A stretch of 45,887 nt of DNA from Rhodospirillales bacterium (GTDB lineage Bacteria; Pseudomonadota; Alphaproteobacteria; JAJFIK01): NCBI GenBank assembly GCA_021775005.1, contig JAJFIK010000047.1, positions 1 through 45,887 on the forward strand, in the 5' to 3' direction. This document shows, piece after piece, positions 18,045 through 30,800 of this stretch. The notes beneath the pieces are model-generated. The model did no database searches. It was not told the origin of the DNA and saw only the letters and a program-made list of their open reading frames with translations. The position numbers and the translations under genes were made by a program. The stretch's first letter is position 1. Each line of letters opens with the position of its first letter.

Positions 18045-18806
18045 CTACCGATATGCAACCAGGTCGTGAACAAACAGCTCCACCGTATAATTTAACGCGG
18101 CAAGTTCACGGAGCAATTTTTCCCGAATCTCATCGGTCAGATGCACGTACTCAAGAATGAGAACTTTTGGTGCGTATTTACTAAGGTCGAGCGTGCTGAG
18201 AACGTCGTAGTCATAGCCTTCCGCATCGATGTGCAACAAATAGAGATCTTTATCACGACTACGCTCCATCAAACCATCGAGGCTCATAACTTCTACCGGC
18301 AGCTCTTCTATATAGGGCTCCAACACGCCATCGAGATGATTGGTGATATTCTCTCTTTTGAACGAACTCAATTGACTAACCCAGTAGGGTACTGAGACAT
18401 CAATTAAATCATGGACGTTCTGCTTGACCGTATAGAAGACGAGGTTTTCTCTCTGGGGGGAAACAGCCGCGTTGAGAAGCGTCACGCGATCATAGTCACG
18501 ATATAAATCCTGCAGTTTGGCAAATAGAAACGGGACGGGCTCAAAGAGATAACCGCGCCATTTCAGGTCAACGATATACTTCCGCAATGGATCGTTCGTG
18601 ACGCCATCGTTTGAGCCGACCTGAATAAAGAAGATGTCTTCCTTGTCCGCCACAAGACTGTCCACAAGCTTGGTGAAGGTTTCTTCGTCCCTTCGCCGCG
18701 CAGCGATTCTTGCTCTCTCAGTCGGATCAATATTGTCTCTGAGGAATTTTGCCACTCTGTAGGTGACCACATTGCTTTTGAGCAGGTCTTTCACAGCTTC
18801 AATCAT
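18045..18806 (-). CDS. FkbM family methyltransferase (copy 2 of a tandem pair)
   Basis: Predicted SAM-dependent methyltransferase of the FkbM family, which O-methylates sugars or small molecules. The 253-residue product has the SAM-binding start FFIQVGSNDGVTNDPLRKYI, FEPVP, the central AVSPQRENLVFYTV and the motif LLHIDAEGYDYDVL. The ATG at 18806 is used (GGGAG ten bases upstream); a TTG at 18827 is possible. It is clearly a duplicate of the gene at 18849-19613, over half identical by eye and without gaps. Local GC is low: bases 18361-18420 contain 24 G/C of 60. The substrate is unknown. Confidence 0.85.
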   Translation of the reverse strand: MIEAVKDLLKSNVVTYRVAKFLRDNIDPTERARIAARRRDEETFTKLVDSLVADKEDIFFIQVGSNDGVTNDPLRKYIVDLKWRGYLFEPVPFLFAKLQDLYRDYDRVTLLNAAVSPQRENLVFYTVKQNVHDLIDVSVPYWVSQLSSFKRENITNHLDGVLEPYIEELPVEVMSLDGLMERSRDKDLYLLHIDAEGYDYDVLSTLDLSKYAPKVLILEYVHLTDEIREKLLRELAALNYTVELFVHDLVAYR

Positions 18807-18848
18807 CGAGGCATTACTCCCAGCCAATAAACTATCCGTCAGCGCAGC

Positions 18849-19613
18849 TTATGACTGGTAGGCAACCAAGTCTCTGCTGAAGAGCTCTATAGCATATCCG
18901 CGCCCGCGCAGGTCGCCAATTAGCCTATGCAGAACATCTTCCGGCAGGTGCATGTGCTCAAGAATAATGACCTTTGGCGTGCACGCGTCCAAATTAAGGG
19001 AACTCAAAACCTCAAAGTCGTATCCTTCCGCATCAATGTGCAGCAGATACAAATCCTTGTCAGGGCTTTGCCTCAACACATCATCAAGGCTCATGACTTT
19101 AACGGGTATCTCAATAATGTGGGGGTTCAGAATACCGTTCAAATGTTTGGCAATATTGGCTCTGTTAAATGAACTCAAATTGGTATGCCAACGGGGCAAG
19201 CGCTCATCTACCAGCTCCTGAACATTTTCTTTGACCGTATAGAACGTCAAATCATCTCGTTGTGGAGAGATCGCGACATTGAGGGTTTTGAGATGATCAT
19301 GCGCGCTGTACAGGCTCTCCAATTTGGCAAAAATCTGCGGTACGGGCTCAAAGAGATAGCCGTGCCAATTCAACGGCAGGATAAATTTTCGTAAAGGGTC
19401 GCCCACGATCCCATCGTTGGACCCAACCTGAATGAAGAAGATACCCTCTTGGTCCAACAACAGGCGATCCAGAAGACTTTTGTATGCGTCCTCGTCCCTC
19501 CGCGTGGCAATCATTTCCGCTCTGGATTTGGGGTCAATGCGCGTCCACAGGAATTTCGTCGCCCGGTGCACATGGACATTTTTCTTGAGAATAGATTTCA
19601 CGCGATCGATCAA
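18849..19613 (-). CDS. FkbM family methyltransferase (copy 1 of a tandem pair)
   Basis: Paralogue of the downstream FkbM gene with the same motifs: FFIQVGSNDGIVGDPLRKFI, FEPVP, ISPQRDDLTFYTV and LLHIDAEGYDFEVL. The start is uncertain. TTG at 19613 aligns exactly with the ATG of the paralogue and lies 11 bases after GGGAG; TTG at 19616 and GTG at 19631 are alternatives, the last overlapping the guaA stop. In any case its initiation region sits on the guaA stop codon, so it is probably translated from the guaA transcript. Both copies form an accessory, lower-GC insert behind guaA; no glycosyltransferase gene is nearby. Confidence 0.83.
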   Translation of the reverse strand: MIDRVKSILKKNVHVHRATKFLWTRIDPKSRAEMIATRRDEDAYKSLLDRLLLDQEGIFFIQVGSNDGIVGDPLRKFILPLNWHGYLFEPVPQIFAKLESLYSAHDHLKTLNVAISPQRDDLTFYTVKENVQELVDERLPRWHTNLSSFNRANIAKHLNGILNPHIIEIPVKVMSLDDVLRQSPDKDLYLLHIDAEGYDFEVLSSLNLDACTPKVIILEHMHLPEDVLHRLIGDLRGRGYAIELFSRDLVAYQS

Positions 19614-19621
19614 CAAATCAA

Positions 19622-21172
19622 TCACTCCCACTCAATGGTACCGGGGGGTTTTGACGTAATGTCATAGGTCACACGATTGATGCCGTTCACCTCATTTATG
19701 ATGCGGGTGGCAACGCGGCCCAGGAATTCATGATCAAAGGGATAGTAATCCGCCGTCATACCGTCGGTGGAGGTCACGGCGCGCAAAGCACAAACATAGT
19801 CATAGGTGCGCGCATCCCCCATCACGCCAACGGTGCGCACGGGCAGCAGTACGGCAAAAGCCTGCCAGATGGCATCGTAGAGCCCCGCGTTGCGGATTTC
19901 CTCCAGGTAGATGCTGTCGGCCTTACGCAGAATTTCAAGTTTCTCGCTGGTGATTTCCCCCGGCATACGGATGGCAAGGCCCGGACCCGGGAACGGATGC
20001 CGCCCCACAAATGCCGCAGGCAGACCCAATTCGCGGCCCAGCTCCCGCACTTCATCTTTGAAAAGCTCGCGCAAAGGTTCCACCAGTTTCATATTCATGC
20101 GTTCAGGCAAGCCGCCTACGTTATGATGTGACTTAATGGTGGCAGACGGGCCGCCCGCAAATGACACACTTTCGATGACATCAGGGTAGAGCGTGCCCTG
20201 AGCAAGAAAGTCCGCCCCGCCGACTTTTTTGGCTTCTTCATCGAAGACATCAATAAACGTGGCGCCAATAATCTTGCGCTTGGTTTCAGGATCGCTGACG
20301 CCCTCCAGCTTGCCTAGAAACAAATCCTGCGCTTGGGAATGCACCAGCGGAATATTGTAGTGATCGCGGAACAGCGAGACGACCTCATCCGCTTCGCCCG
20401 CACGCATCATGCCTGTATCCACAAAAACGCAAGTGAGCTGATCGCCAATGGCCTCGTGCAGCAGCACGGCGACGACGGAGCTATCAACCCCGCCAGAGAG
20501 CCCGCAAATGACGCGGCCCTTGCCCACCTGCCGACGCACCGCCGCAATGGCTTCGTCCTTAAACGTGCCCATGGTCCAGTCGCTTTTGCAGCCCGCTACA
20601 TTATGGGTGAAGTTTTTAATCAGCGCAGCCCCGTGGGGGGTGTGCACGACCTCCGGGTGAAACATTAAGCCGTAGAATTTACGGTTCTCATCGGCGATGG
20701 CGGCAAAGGGCGCGCCGTCGCTGGTACCCACCACTTCAAAGCCTTCGGGCATTTGGATGACCCGGTCGCCATGGCTCATCCACACCTGTTCGCGCATGCC
20801 GGGGGTCCATAAATCCTGAAACAGCGCGCAGTCTTTTTGCACCTCCACAAAGGCGCGGCCGAATTCGCGATGATCGGGCGCTTCAATAGTGCCGCCCAGT
20901 TGCTCCACCATGGCCATCTGCCCATAACAAATGCCAAGAACGGGAATACCGCGGGTAAACACCGTCTCAGGCGCGCGCGGAGTTCCTTCCCCCACAACAC
21001 TCGCCGGGCCGCCAGAAAGAATGACCGCTTTGGGGTTCATTTCTTCCAAGGCTTTTTCGGCGCTCTGAAACGGTACAATTTCAGAATAAACGCCGCTTTC
21101 GCGAACGCGGCGCGCGATCAACTGCGTCACCTGGGAGCCGAAGTCGATGATAAGAATGCGATCGTGGGACAT
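19622..21172 (-). CDS. guaA: GMP synthase (glutamine-hydrolysing)
   Basis: Converts XMP to GMP using ATP and glutamine. The 516-residue protein has the class I glutaminase domain ([20 protein letters not shown], nucleophile Cys in [18 protein letters not shown]) and the ATP pyrophosphatase domain with P-loop [10 protein letters not shown], ending in the dimerisation domain ([26 protein letters not shown]). Length and motifs are canonical. It follows rsmB closely in a - strand run that also carries guaB. Confidence 0.97.
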   Translation of the reverse strand: MSHDRILIIDFGSQVTQLIARRVRESGVYSEIVPFQSAEKALEEMNPKAVILSGGPASVVGEGTPRAPETVFTRGIPVLGICYGQMAMVEQLGGTIEAPDHREFGRAFVEVQKDCALFQDLWTPGMREQVWMSHGDRVIQMPEGFEVVGTSDGAPFAAIADENRKFYGLMFHPEVVHTPHGAALIKNFTHNVAGCKSDWTMGTFKDEAIAAVRRQVGKGRVICGLSGGVDSSVVAVLLHEAIGDQLTCVFVDTGMMRAGEADEVVSLFRDHYNIPLVHSQAQDLFLGKLEGVSDPETKRKIIGATFIDVFDEEAKKVGGADFLAQGTLYPDVIESVSFAGGPSATIKSHHNVGGLPERMNMKLVEPLRELFKDEVRELGRELGLPAAFVGRHPFPGPGLAIRMPGEITSEKLEILRKADSIYLEEIRNAGLYDAIWQAFAVLLPVRTVGVMGDARTYDYVCALRAVTSTDGMTADYYPFDHEFLGRVATRIINEVNGINRVTYDITSKPPGTIEWE

Positions 21173-21181
21173 GAGCCTCGC

Positions 21182-22510
21182 TTAAGCAGTTGCGGCGCGG
21201 CGGAAGAGCGCGACGAAGAAACCGTCTGTGCCGCTTAAGGTTGGAGATAATTGGATCGAACCAGTTTCGCCAAGCCCGTCTTTCAGCGCAACGGGGAATG
21301 GCTCTGAAATATCCGATTCCCATGCGGCGTCGCAGGGCTCGATTGAAAATTCTGGCAACTGTTCAAGGAACCATTGCACTTGGTCAGTATTTTCCCGTGC
21401 AAAGACAGAGCACGTTACAAATGCGAGCCGCCCGCCAGGCTTCACCAGCGCGGCGCCGCGTTGTAAAATTCTTCGCTGGGTTTCAACCAATTGATCCACC
21501 GCGTCTTTGTCGAGGTTCCACTTGCCTTCGGGTTGTCGCCGCCAGGCGCCGGAGCCAGAGCACGGTACATCGAGCAGAACGAGATCAGCCCTGCCGACAA
21601 ACTCTTCCAAATCAGGATCGGTACTCGAGCCGTCAGGCGCCCAATCGGAAATGAGCTTAGGTTGGACATTGTGTAGTCCGGCGCGCTTCACACGGGTTTG
21701 CCCGGCCTTGAGGCGGCGTTCATCCACATCACAGGCAATGATCTGTCCGCTCCGGCCCATTGCAGCGCCGAGCACGAGGGTTTTGCCGCCGCCGCCCGCG
21801 CAAAGCTCAATCACTTGCATTCCCGATTTGGCACCGGCAAGCAAGGTCGCCAGTTGGCTCGCTTCATCTTGCACTTCAATGCGGCCATCCATGAACATAG
21901 GCAGGGCGCGGACGTTCTGGCCGTCCATAGCACCGATCTTTCGTTCAATACGAATACCGACGGGACTAAAGGGTGTTGCCTTGGCTGGAAAGCCTACCGC
22001 TTCCAATGCGGCTAGCGCCGTGGCGCGATCGGTCTTGCTGGTGTTGACGCGGAGATCCAGTGGCGCAATGTCAGTGAGTGCGAGGGCCAAGGCTTGCGTT
22101 GCGTCGTCCGTTCGCCCACGGGCCAGTTCCTCAAGCGCCCACGCGGGCCACTCAATGGCCTCGGGCGGTGTGTCAGCAAGCAGGGCTTTGGTTTCTGCAT
22201 CGTTGAGGGGCTCTGCGTTGTGCCCTTCCCCATTGCAAACCGCCGCAAGATCATCACAAGACGCGCCCATGCCCCAGCGGGCACCAGCAAGGACGAGCGC
22301 GCGGGGGGTGCCCTGCCCCATAGCGCTTTCATAGGATGCCCGATGGCGCAGCACGGTGAACACCAGATCACGCAAGTAGCGGCGATCTTTGGATCCAGCG
22401 TAGCGGTTCTTGCCGGCCCAGGATTTGAGGTAGCGATCTGCCGCCTGCCCGGTACGCTCCAACTCACTGAGAATGTCTGAGGCCGCTTTAATTCTTGCGC
22501 CGGGGGTCAC
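21182..22510 (-). CDS. rsmB: RsmB/NOP family 16S rRNA cytosine-C5 methyltransferase
   Basis: SAM-dependent rRNA m5C methyltransferase. The 442-residue protein has an N-terminal NusB-like segment (AADRYLKSWAGKNRYAGSKD), the SAM motif VIELCAGGGGKTLVLGAAM, and the two family cysteines in VPCSGSGAWRR and VTCSVF. GTG at 22510 is chosen because it gives the typical MTPGARIKAA start and lies just after the guaB stop; the open frame extends farther upstream into guaB but that part is not conserved-looking. It sits between guaB and guaA, an arrangement seen in many alphaproteobacteria. Confidence 0.9.
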   Translation of the reverse strand: MTPGARIKAASDILSELERTGQAADRYLKSWAGKNRYAGSKDRRYLRDLVFTVLRHRASYESAMGQGTPRALVLAGARWGMGASCDDLAAVCNGEGHNAEPLNDAETKALLADTPPEAIEWPAWALEELARGRTDDATQALALALTDIAPLDLRVNTSKTDRATALAALEAVGFPAKATPFSPVGIRIERKIGAMDGQNVRALPMFMDGRIEVQDEASQLATLLAGAKSGMQVIELCAGGGGKTLVLGAAMGRSGQIIACDVDERRLKAGQTRVKRAGLHNVQPKLISDWAPDGSSTDPDLEEFVGRADLVLLDVPCSGSGAWRRQPEGKWNLDKDAVDQLVETQRRILQRGAALVKPGGRLAFVTCSVFARENTDQVQWFLEQLPEFSIEPCDAAWESDISEPFPVALKDGLGETGSIQLSPTLSGTDGFFVALFRRAATA

Positions 22511-22514
22511 AGGA

Positions 22515-24776
<2,262 letters not shown>

Positions 24777-24780
<4 letters not shown>

Positions 24781-26120
24781 GGTTGTACCTCACCCTGCGG
24801 CATTTCCCCCTCGCCCATAACGCGGGCGCGAGCGGGTGCAAGGTCCCCGCCATCTGCCATCAACTGAATTAGAATGCCTTCGCGTAAACCTCTATCAGCC
24901 ACGCGCAACCGATCACAAGGCCAGAGATGTCGAATGGTGTCGAGAATGGCGCAGCCTGCCAGAATGAACTCCGCCCGGTCCTCGCCGATGCAGGGGTGGC
25001 CAGACCGCGCTGTGCGACCCATGGAGACAAGTCGCCCCACTTCCCGGTCGACCCGGGCCAAATCGAGCCACGAGCCATCAACAATGTTGCGATCATATTT
25101 GGGTAGATCAAGGGCAATCCCGGCAAGCGTGGTGACTGTGCCAGAGGTGCCAAGCAAGTGCGCAGATCTGTCCGACGCGGCGCGGCTAAACCTGGTGTAG
25201 CCGTCGCAAGAAATGAGCTGCGCCTTCACAAAATCAATCATCCGATCGTAGAGATCAAACGAGATCGGCACCTCCGAGAAGCGCTCATGGGCAAGCCCAA
25301 ACCGATCTGTCAAGGTGGCAACGCCGCATGGCAGCGACGCCCAGTCGACAATTTTGGGCTCCCCTGTGCGTTCATTTCGATCCTTGAGATCAAGCCAAAC
25401 AAGTTCCGTACTGCCGCCGCCGATATCGAAGACCAAGACGTCGTCACTCTCCGGGTCAGCAAGGGCTGCGCATCCTGTGGCGGCCAGCGCGGCTTCCTCT
25501 TGAGTGGAGATAATGTCGAAATCGATGCCGATTTGTTTTTTGATCCGCGCCATAAACGCCGGGCCATTATCGGCAAGGCGGCAGGCTTCTGTGGCAATGG
25601 CACGCACATGGGTCACTTGGCGACGGCGAAGTTTTTGCGCGCATATGCGCAGCGCCACCATGGTTCGGTCTTCCGCGTCAGTGCTCAGGGCTTTGGTCTT
25701 GGCAAGGCCCTCCCCTAGGCGCACCGTGCGCGAAAAGGCATCTATGACCTCAAACCCGGTGGCTACCGGCTTGGCCACCAACAGGCGGCAATTATTGGTC
25801 CCCAGGTCCAGGGCCGCATAAACATTGTTGGTGAGGGTTGAACTATCAGCCGCGTTCGGCGGCACGTCTCGCACAGAACCGTTCACCTCAGAGTTTTCAT
25901 CTGAGGCGGTCGTCGTTTTGGTCGAACGACGGCGCCGATTCCCGCCGCGGCGTGATCGGTGCCGCCTGGGACCGCTTTTGCGTTCCTCGGCCGACACGCG
26001 AGCCTCTCTCAATGGAGCGCGCGCTATCTCTTGTGGGAGGTAGGCCGACCCAATCAGGGCCTGCCGCGCCGCGTCTCCGCGCTTTGATGCCGACCCTAGC
26101 AGACCTTCCGGGGTTCGCAT
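24777..26120 (-). CDS. Ppx/GppA exopolyphosphatase / pppGpp phosphatase family protein
   Basis: Hydrolyses polyphosphate or pppGpp; the family cannot be split further by eye. The ASKHA phosphatase core starts at about residue 95 with [16 protein letters not shown] and contains [13 protein letters not shown] and [12 protein letters not shown]. An N-terminal extension of about 90 residues includes an Arg-rich run ([15 protein letters not shown]) which I take to be disordered. The start is uncertain: ATG 26120 is used, ATG 26150 also fits, and neither has a strong ribosome site. It overlaps rlmE by four bases, an order common in alphaproteobacteria. Confidence 0.87.
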
Positions 26121-26237
26121 AAAAATTAGTGATCCCCATGAAAATCCCATTGCAAACCGCTACAAACCCCCTATATCGGACCAACATAGGTTAGAATCGC
26201 CGCTAATTTGGCGGAATTGCCATTTGGGGTTGCAACG

Positions 26238-26804
26238 ATGGATGTACGCACCGTTTGCTTGGGGTTGTTGTCTGAAGCTGATCGCTCGGGCTATGAGATC
26301 AAGAAACTTTTGGAAGATGGTCCCCTTGGCAATTTTGTCGAGGCAAGCTTTGGCGCGATCTATCCAGCTTTGACACGGCTCACCGAGGACGGTCTGGTTG
26401 AGTTCCGTACCGAAGTCCAGGACGGGCGCCCAGACAAGAAAACCTATTCCCTGACGCCCGCGGGCCGCGAGACATTTCGTAAAGCGCTGGCGGAACCGAT
26501 TTCGCCAGACCGGTTTCGCTCAGACTTTCTTTTTGTTTTGTGGTTTGCCGAGACCTTAGAAGCCGATTACCTGAGCGAAATTCTTGATCATCGTATCGCT
26601 GAGTTTGAGGCCAAAATCGCGCGCATCAAATCAGAGCACGACCGACCCGAAGGCCCTGGGCCCGCATTCGTTGCCGGCCAGGCCATCGCTATTATCACTG
26701 CGGCCAAAACCTATTTGGAAGAAAATCGACATCTTATTGAAGCGGATTCCCGCACGCGTATCAAAACGCCGCGTAGCTTCGATGCGACTGTGTTGGGAGA
26801 TTAG
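26238..26804 (+). CDS. PadR family transcriptional regulator
   Basis: Winged-helix regulator, usually a repressor of a neighbouring transporter or detoxification gene. The 188-residue protein starts MDVRTVCLGLLSEADRSGYEIKKLLE and has the PadR helix-wing block FGAIYPALTRLTEDGLVEFR...GRPDKKTYSLTPAGRE, with a C-terminal helical part of PadR-C type (about residues 85-170). The ATG at 26238 follows GGGGTTGC; an upstream in-frame codon at 26208 is possible but would not look like the family. It is divergent from ppx and immediately precedes the efflux genes it probably controls. CCGC-TAATTTG-GCGG at 26200-26214 is a possible operator. Confidence 0.9.
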   Translation: MDVRTVCLGLLSEADRSGYEIKKLLEDGPLGNFVEASFGAIYPALTRLTEDGLVEFRTEVQDGRPDKKTYSLTPAGRETFRKALAEPISPDRFRSDFLFVLWFAETLEADYLSEILDHRIAEFEAKIARIKSEHDRPEGPGPAFVAGQAIAIITAAKTYLEENRHLIEADSRTRIKTPRSFDATVLGD

Positions 26805-26809
26805 AAAAT

Positions 26810-27898
26810 ATGCGTATTCAAGGATCTATCGTTATTGCCTTTGCCTTCGCGGGGATCATCGTGTTGTGGATGGTCTCGGGCGTGTTGCGCAGCGAAACAA
26901 ATCCTGGCGATAGCGATACACAAACAGAATTAGAATCTGCCAGTGATTTGATTGCGGTTCGTGTCGCCAATTTGACGGCAGAACCACGCGATGCGTCGCT
27001 CACAATCAGGGGGCGGACTGAGGCGTTGCGCAAAGTGACTTTGCGATCAGAAACCCAAGGCATCATTGCCAATATGCCTGTTGAACGCGGTGCCATGGTC
27101 GCGGAAGGTGAAATCATTTGTGAGATTGCCATCAATGATCGCGAAGCCCGCCTCGAAGAAGCGCGCGCCACATTGGCTCAGCGCCGGGCGGAATATGACG
27201 CCGCGCAAGAGCTCGGAGAGCGTGGCTTTCGCTCAGACATTCAGCGATCGGGCGCACGCGCGGCCTTCAATGCGGCACAAGCCAATTTGCGCGCCGCTGA
27301 AGTTGAAGTGGAGCGGACGCGCATTCGAGCCCCCTTTGAGGGCATCCTCGATGAACGCCACGTCAATATTGGTGACTACATGTCCCCCGGCGCCCCTTGC
27401 GGTGTTGTGGTGGATCAAGATCCGTTTTTGATTGTCGGCCAGGTTTCCGAGCGCGACGTGGGGTCACTTACGGTTGGCACCGCTGGCATCGGCCGTTTGG
27501 TGGACGGCACCGAGGTCCAAGGCATCATACGGTTCATCGGCACACAAGCGGACTCCGCCACACGCACCTTCCGGGTGGAACTTGCGGTGGCCAATGCGGA
27601 AGGCCAACTTCGCGACGGCATTACAAGTGACATCTTGGTCGCGATCCGCTCAGTGGAAGCCCACCGTGTTTCGCCAGCAGTTTTAACGCTTGCCGCCAAT
27701 GGCCAGATCGGCATCAAAATTTTGGATGAGAATGACATCGTACGATTTGCAGCGGTTGAGATTGTTGCGGACGGCTTTGATGGCTTTTGGGTGCGTGGGC
27801 TCCCTCCTCGCGCGCGCGTAATCGTCGTAGGTCATGAGTACGTCATCGATGGTCAACGGGTGCGCCCGGTGGACGTGACAGAGGATTACCAATCATGA
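26810..27898 (+). CDS. RND efflux membrane fusion protein (HlyD/AcrA type)
   Basis: Periplasmic adaptor linking an RND pump to an outer-membrane channel. The 362-residue protein has an N-terminal membrane anchor (IVIAFAFAGIIVLWMVSG), the lipoyl-like half-motif GRTEALRKVTLRSETQGIIANMPVERGAMV (quoted in part: RGAMVAEGEIICEI), a short coiled-coil hairpin (residues about 105-160), the second lipoyl half RIRAPFEGILDERHVNIGDYM and a beta-barrel with AQ/PADSATRTFRVE. It starts six bases after padR and overlaps the pump gene by four bases (ATGA). No outer-membrane factor gene is adjacent. Confidence 0.9.
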   Translation: MRIQGSIVIAFAFAGIIVLWMVSGVLRSETNPGDSDTQTELESASDLIAVRVANLTAEPRDASLTIRGRTEALRKVTLRSETQGIIANMPVERGAMVAEGEIICEIAINDREARLEEARATLAQRRAEYDAAQELGERGFRSDIQRSGARAAFNAAQANLRAAEVEVERTRIRAPFEGILDERHVNIGDYMSPGAPCGVVVDQDPFLIVGQVSERDVGSLTVGTAGIGRLVDGTEVQGIIRFIGTQADSATRTFRVELAVANAEGQLRDGITSDILVAIRSVEAHRVSPAVLTLAANGQIGIKILDENDIVRFAAVEIVADGFDGFWVRGLPPRARVIVVGHEYVIDGQRVRPVDVTEDYQS

Positions 27899-30800
27899 AT
27901 GCCATCGTTGACGCGGCCATCGCCCGGTCCCGTACTGTTCTTTTCATCTTGGTCGTCTCGGTAGCTGCCGGATTTTATAGCTATCTCACAATTCCCAAAG
28001 AAGCCGACCCCGATATCCCGATTCCGGTGTTTTTCATTTCCCTTGCCATGCAAGGCATCTCGCCCGAAGACGGCGAGCGCCTGCTTGTGCGCCCGATGGA
28101 ACTTGAGCTGCAGTCCATCGAAGGCCTGGTGGAAATGACATCCTATGCCGCGCAAGGTCATGCCGGTATTTTCCTTGAGTTTGACGTCTCGTTCGACAAC
28201 GAAGCGGCGCTTTTAGATGTGCGCGAAAGGGTTGATTTGGCGCGCCCTGAACTGCCCGATGATGCTGAGGAGCCCGTTGTTCAGGAATTCAACACCAGCC
28301 TGGAGCCGGTTGTCATCGTTGCCCTTTATGGCGACGTCCCTGAGCGCACTTTGCGGCAGCTTGGCGAAGACGTGCAGGAGGCGGTTGAAACTCTGCCCGG
28401 CGTATTGGAAGCAGACCTCAACGGCGTACGTGAAGAATTGCTTGAAGTCATCATCGATCCGGCTCTGCTTGAAAGCTACAACATCAGCCAGACCGAATTG
28501 ATCAATGCGGTCTCCCTCAACAACCGCCTAATCCCCGCAGGATCAATTGATACGGGACGCGGGCGATTTGCGGTGAGCGTTCCCGGGCTCTTTGAAACCC
28601 GCGAAGATGTATTGAACCTTCCCATTCGCGCCTCAGGTGACGGGGTCGTCACGCTTGACGACATTGCTGACATTCGCCGCACGTTTCAGGATGCTGCCGG
28701 GTATGCGCGCTTTAATGGTCAATCCGCGGTAACCGTTTTTGTGCGCAAACGTATCGGCGCAAATATCATTGAAACCAATGATTCAGTGCGCGCGCTTGTG
28801 GCTGAAATGTCAGAGGATTGGCCAGCCGGTGTGAATGTGGACCTCACCTTCGATGCCTCCGACTGGATTCACCGCTCTTTGAACCAACTTCAAAGCGCGA
28901 TCATGACGGCAATTTCCCTCGTCATGATTGTTATTGTGGCTGCCCTTGGGTTGCGCTCCGGCTTGCTGGTGGGTTTTGCCATTCCTGGATCGTTCATGCT
29001 CGGGTTCTTGCTGCTCGCCTTCACCGGTCAAACCGTCAATATGATGGTGATGTTCGGGATGGTGATATCTGTCGGGATATTGGTGGATGGCGCCATTGTC
29101 GTGGTGGAATTCGCTGACCGAAAAATGTCGGAAGGATTTCATCGAAAAGAAGCCTATGCCCTTGCGGCCAAGCGCATGTGGTGGCCGATCATATCTTCCA
29201 CCGCCACAACCCTGGCTGCCTTCACGCCCATGCTGCTGTGGCCAGGTGTGTCAGGCGAATTCATGAAATTCCTGCCCATCACCTTGATTTATGTCTTAAC
29301 CGCATCGCTGTTCATGGCTTTGGTGTTCCTTCCCGTGCTTGGTTCGAATTTCGGTCGCGCGCAAGTTGGGAACGAGAAAACCATGAAAGCGCTGGCAGCT
29401 GCTGAAGGCGGCGACCTGAGAGACATCGGCGGATTAACAGGTATCTACGTGCGGCTCATTACTTTCTGCACCAAGCGTGTGCTCATGTCACTTGTCGTTA
29501 CAGGTATGGCGTTTGCGATGCTATTTTCGATATTTATCTATTATGGCTCCCACAATTATGGCACGCAGTTTTTTGTTGCGACCGAACCTGAGTTCGTCAA
29601 CGTCTTTGTAGGTGCGCGCGGGAATCTGTCTGCGGAAGAATCCCGCGACCTTGTCATGGATGTGGAAGAGCAAATCCTGGCCATCGACGGCATTCGTTCG
29701 ATCTCCACCTCAACCTCAACAGGGGGCACTGGTGGCGGTAGTCCCTTTGGTGGGGGCTCCCCGTTAGATCAAATTGGCAATTTGTTTGTGCAGCTGGAGC
29801 CCTATGGTTCCAGACGTGACGGCGGCGAAATCATTCAAGACATGCGTGATTTTGCCAATAGCGTTCCTGGCATCTGGGTTGAAGTAAGGCCAATGGAGCA
29901 AGGCCCACCCACCGGCAAAGACGTGCAGGTCGAACTTCGGTCTGAAAACAGCACGGCCCTGATGGCGACAATGGCCGCCATTTCAAACCATATGCGCACT
30001 GAGGTTGACGGTCTTATCGAGATTGAAGACACCAGCCCACTTCCCGGCATTGAGTGGGAATTGGATGTGGATCGGGAGCAGGCGAGCCGATTTGGGGCTG
30101 ACATCACCTCAATTGGCACAACGGTTCAGCTTGTGACCAATGGCATTCTGATCGGGCGGTATCGCCCTGATGATGCGGATGACGAAGTCGATATTCGCGC
30201 CCGCTTCCCTGACAACGCGCGTTCCATCGATCAGCTGGATCAACTGCGGGTACAAACCCGGGATGGTTTGGTGCCGCTTTCGAATTTCGTAACAAGAACC
30301 GCCACTCAACGGGTCACACAAATTGACCGCATTGATGGATTGCGGGTCATGAATGTCCGCGCCAATGTGGAAGAGGGATTGTTACCGGACAACGTTATTC
30401 GCGAATTGCGCGACTGGGTCGATGGGCAATCGTTTAACCCGCGCGTCCAAATCCGATTCCGCGGCGCAAGCGAAGAACAAGCCGAATCTGCCGAATTCCT
30501 TGGTGGCGCAATGTTGATTGCACTCTTCATCATGTTTTTGATTTTGATCACGCAATTCAACAACTTTTTCCATTCATTTGTAATTCTGCTGACGGTCGTT
30601 TTCTCCACGGTGGGTGTGTTGCTGGGCCTTATGGTGATGCAGCAACCATTTAGCATCATTATGACCGGGACAGGAGTTGTCGCGCTCGCTGGTATTGTGG
30701 TGAACAACAACATTGTGCTGATTGATACTTATCAACGCCTGTTGCAGGAGGGCTTTTCCGGCGCTGATGCCATTGTGCGCACCTGTGCTCAGCGCTTGCG

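Noticed and set aside
21507-22334. 275-codon + strand ORF opposite rsmB
   Set aside because: Ser/Ala/Arg-rich antisense shadow of a confidently identified gene.
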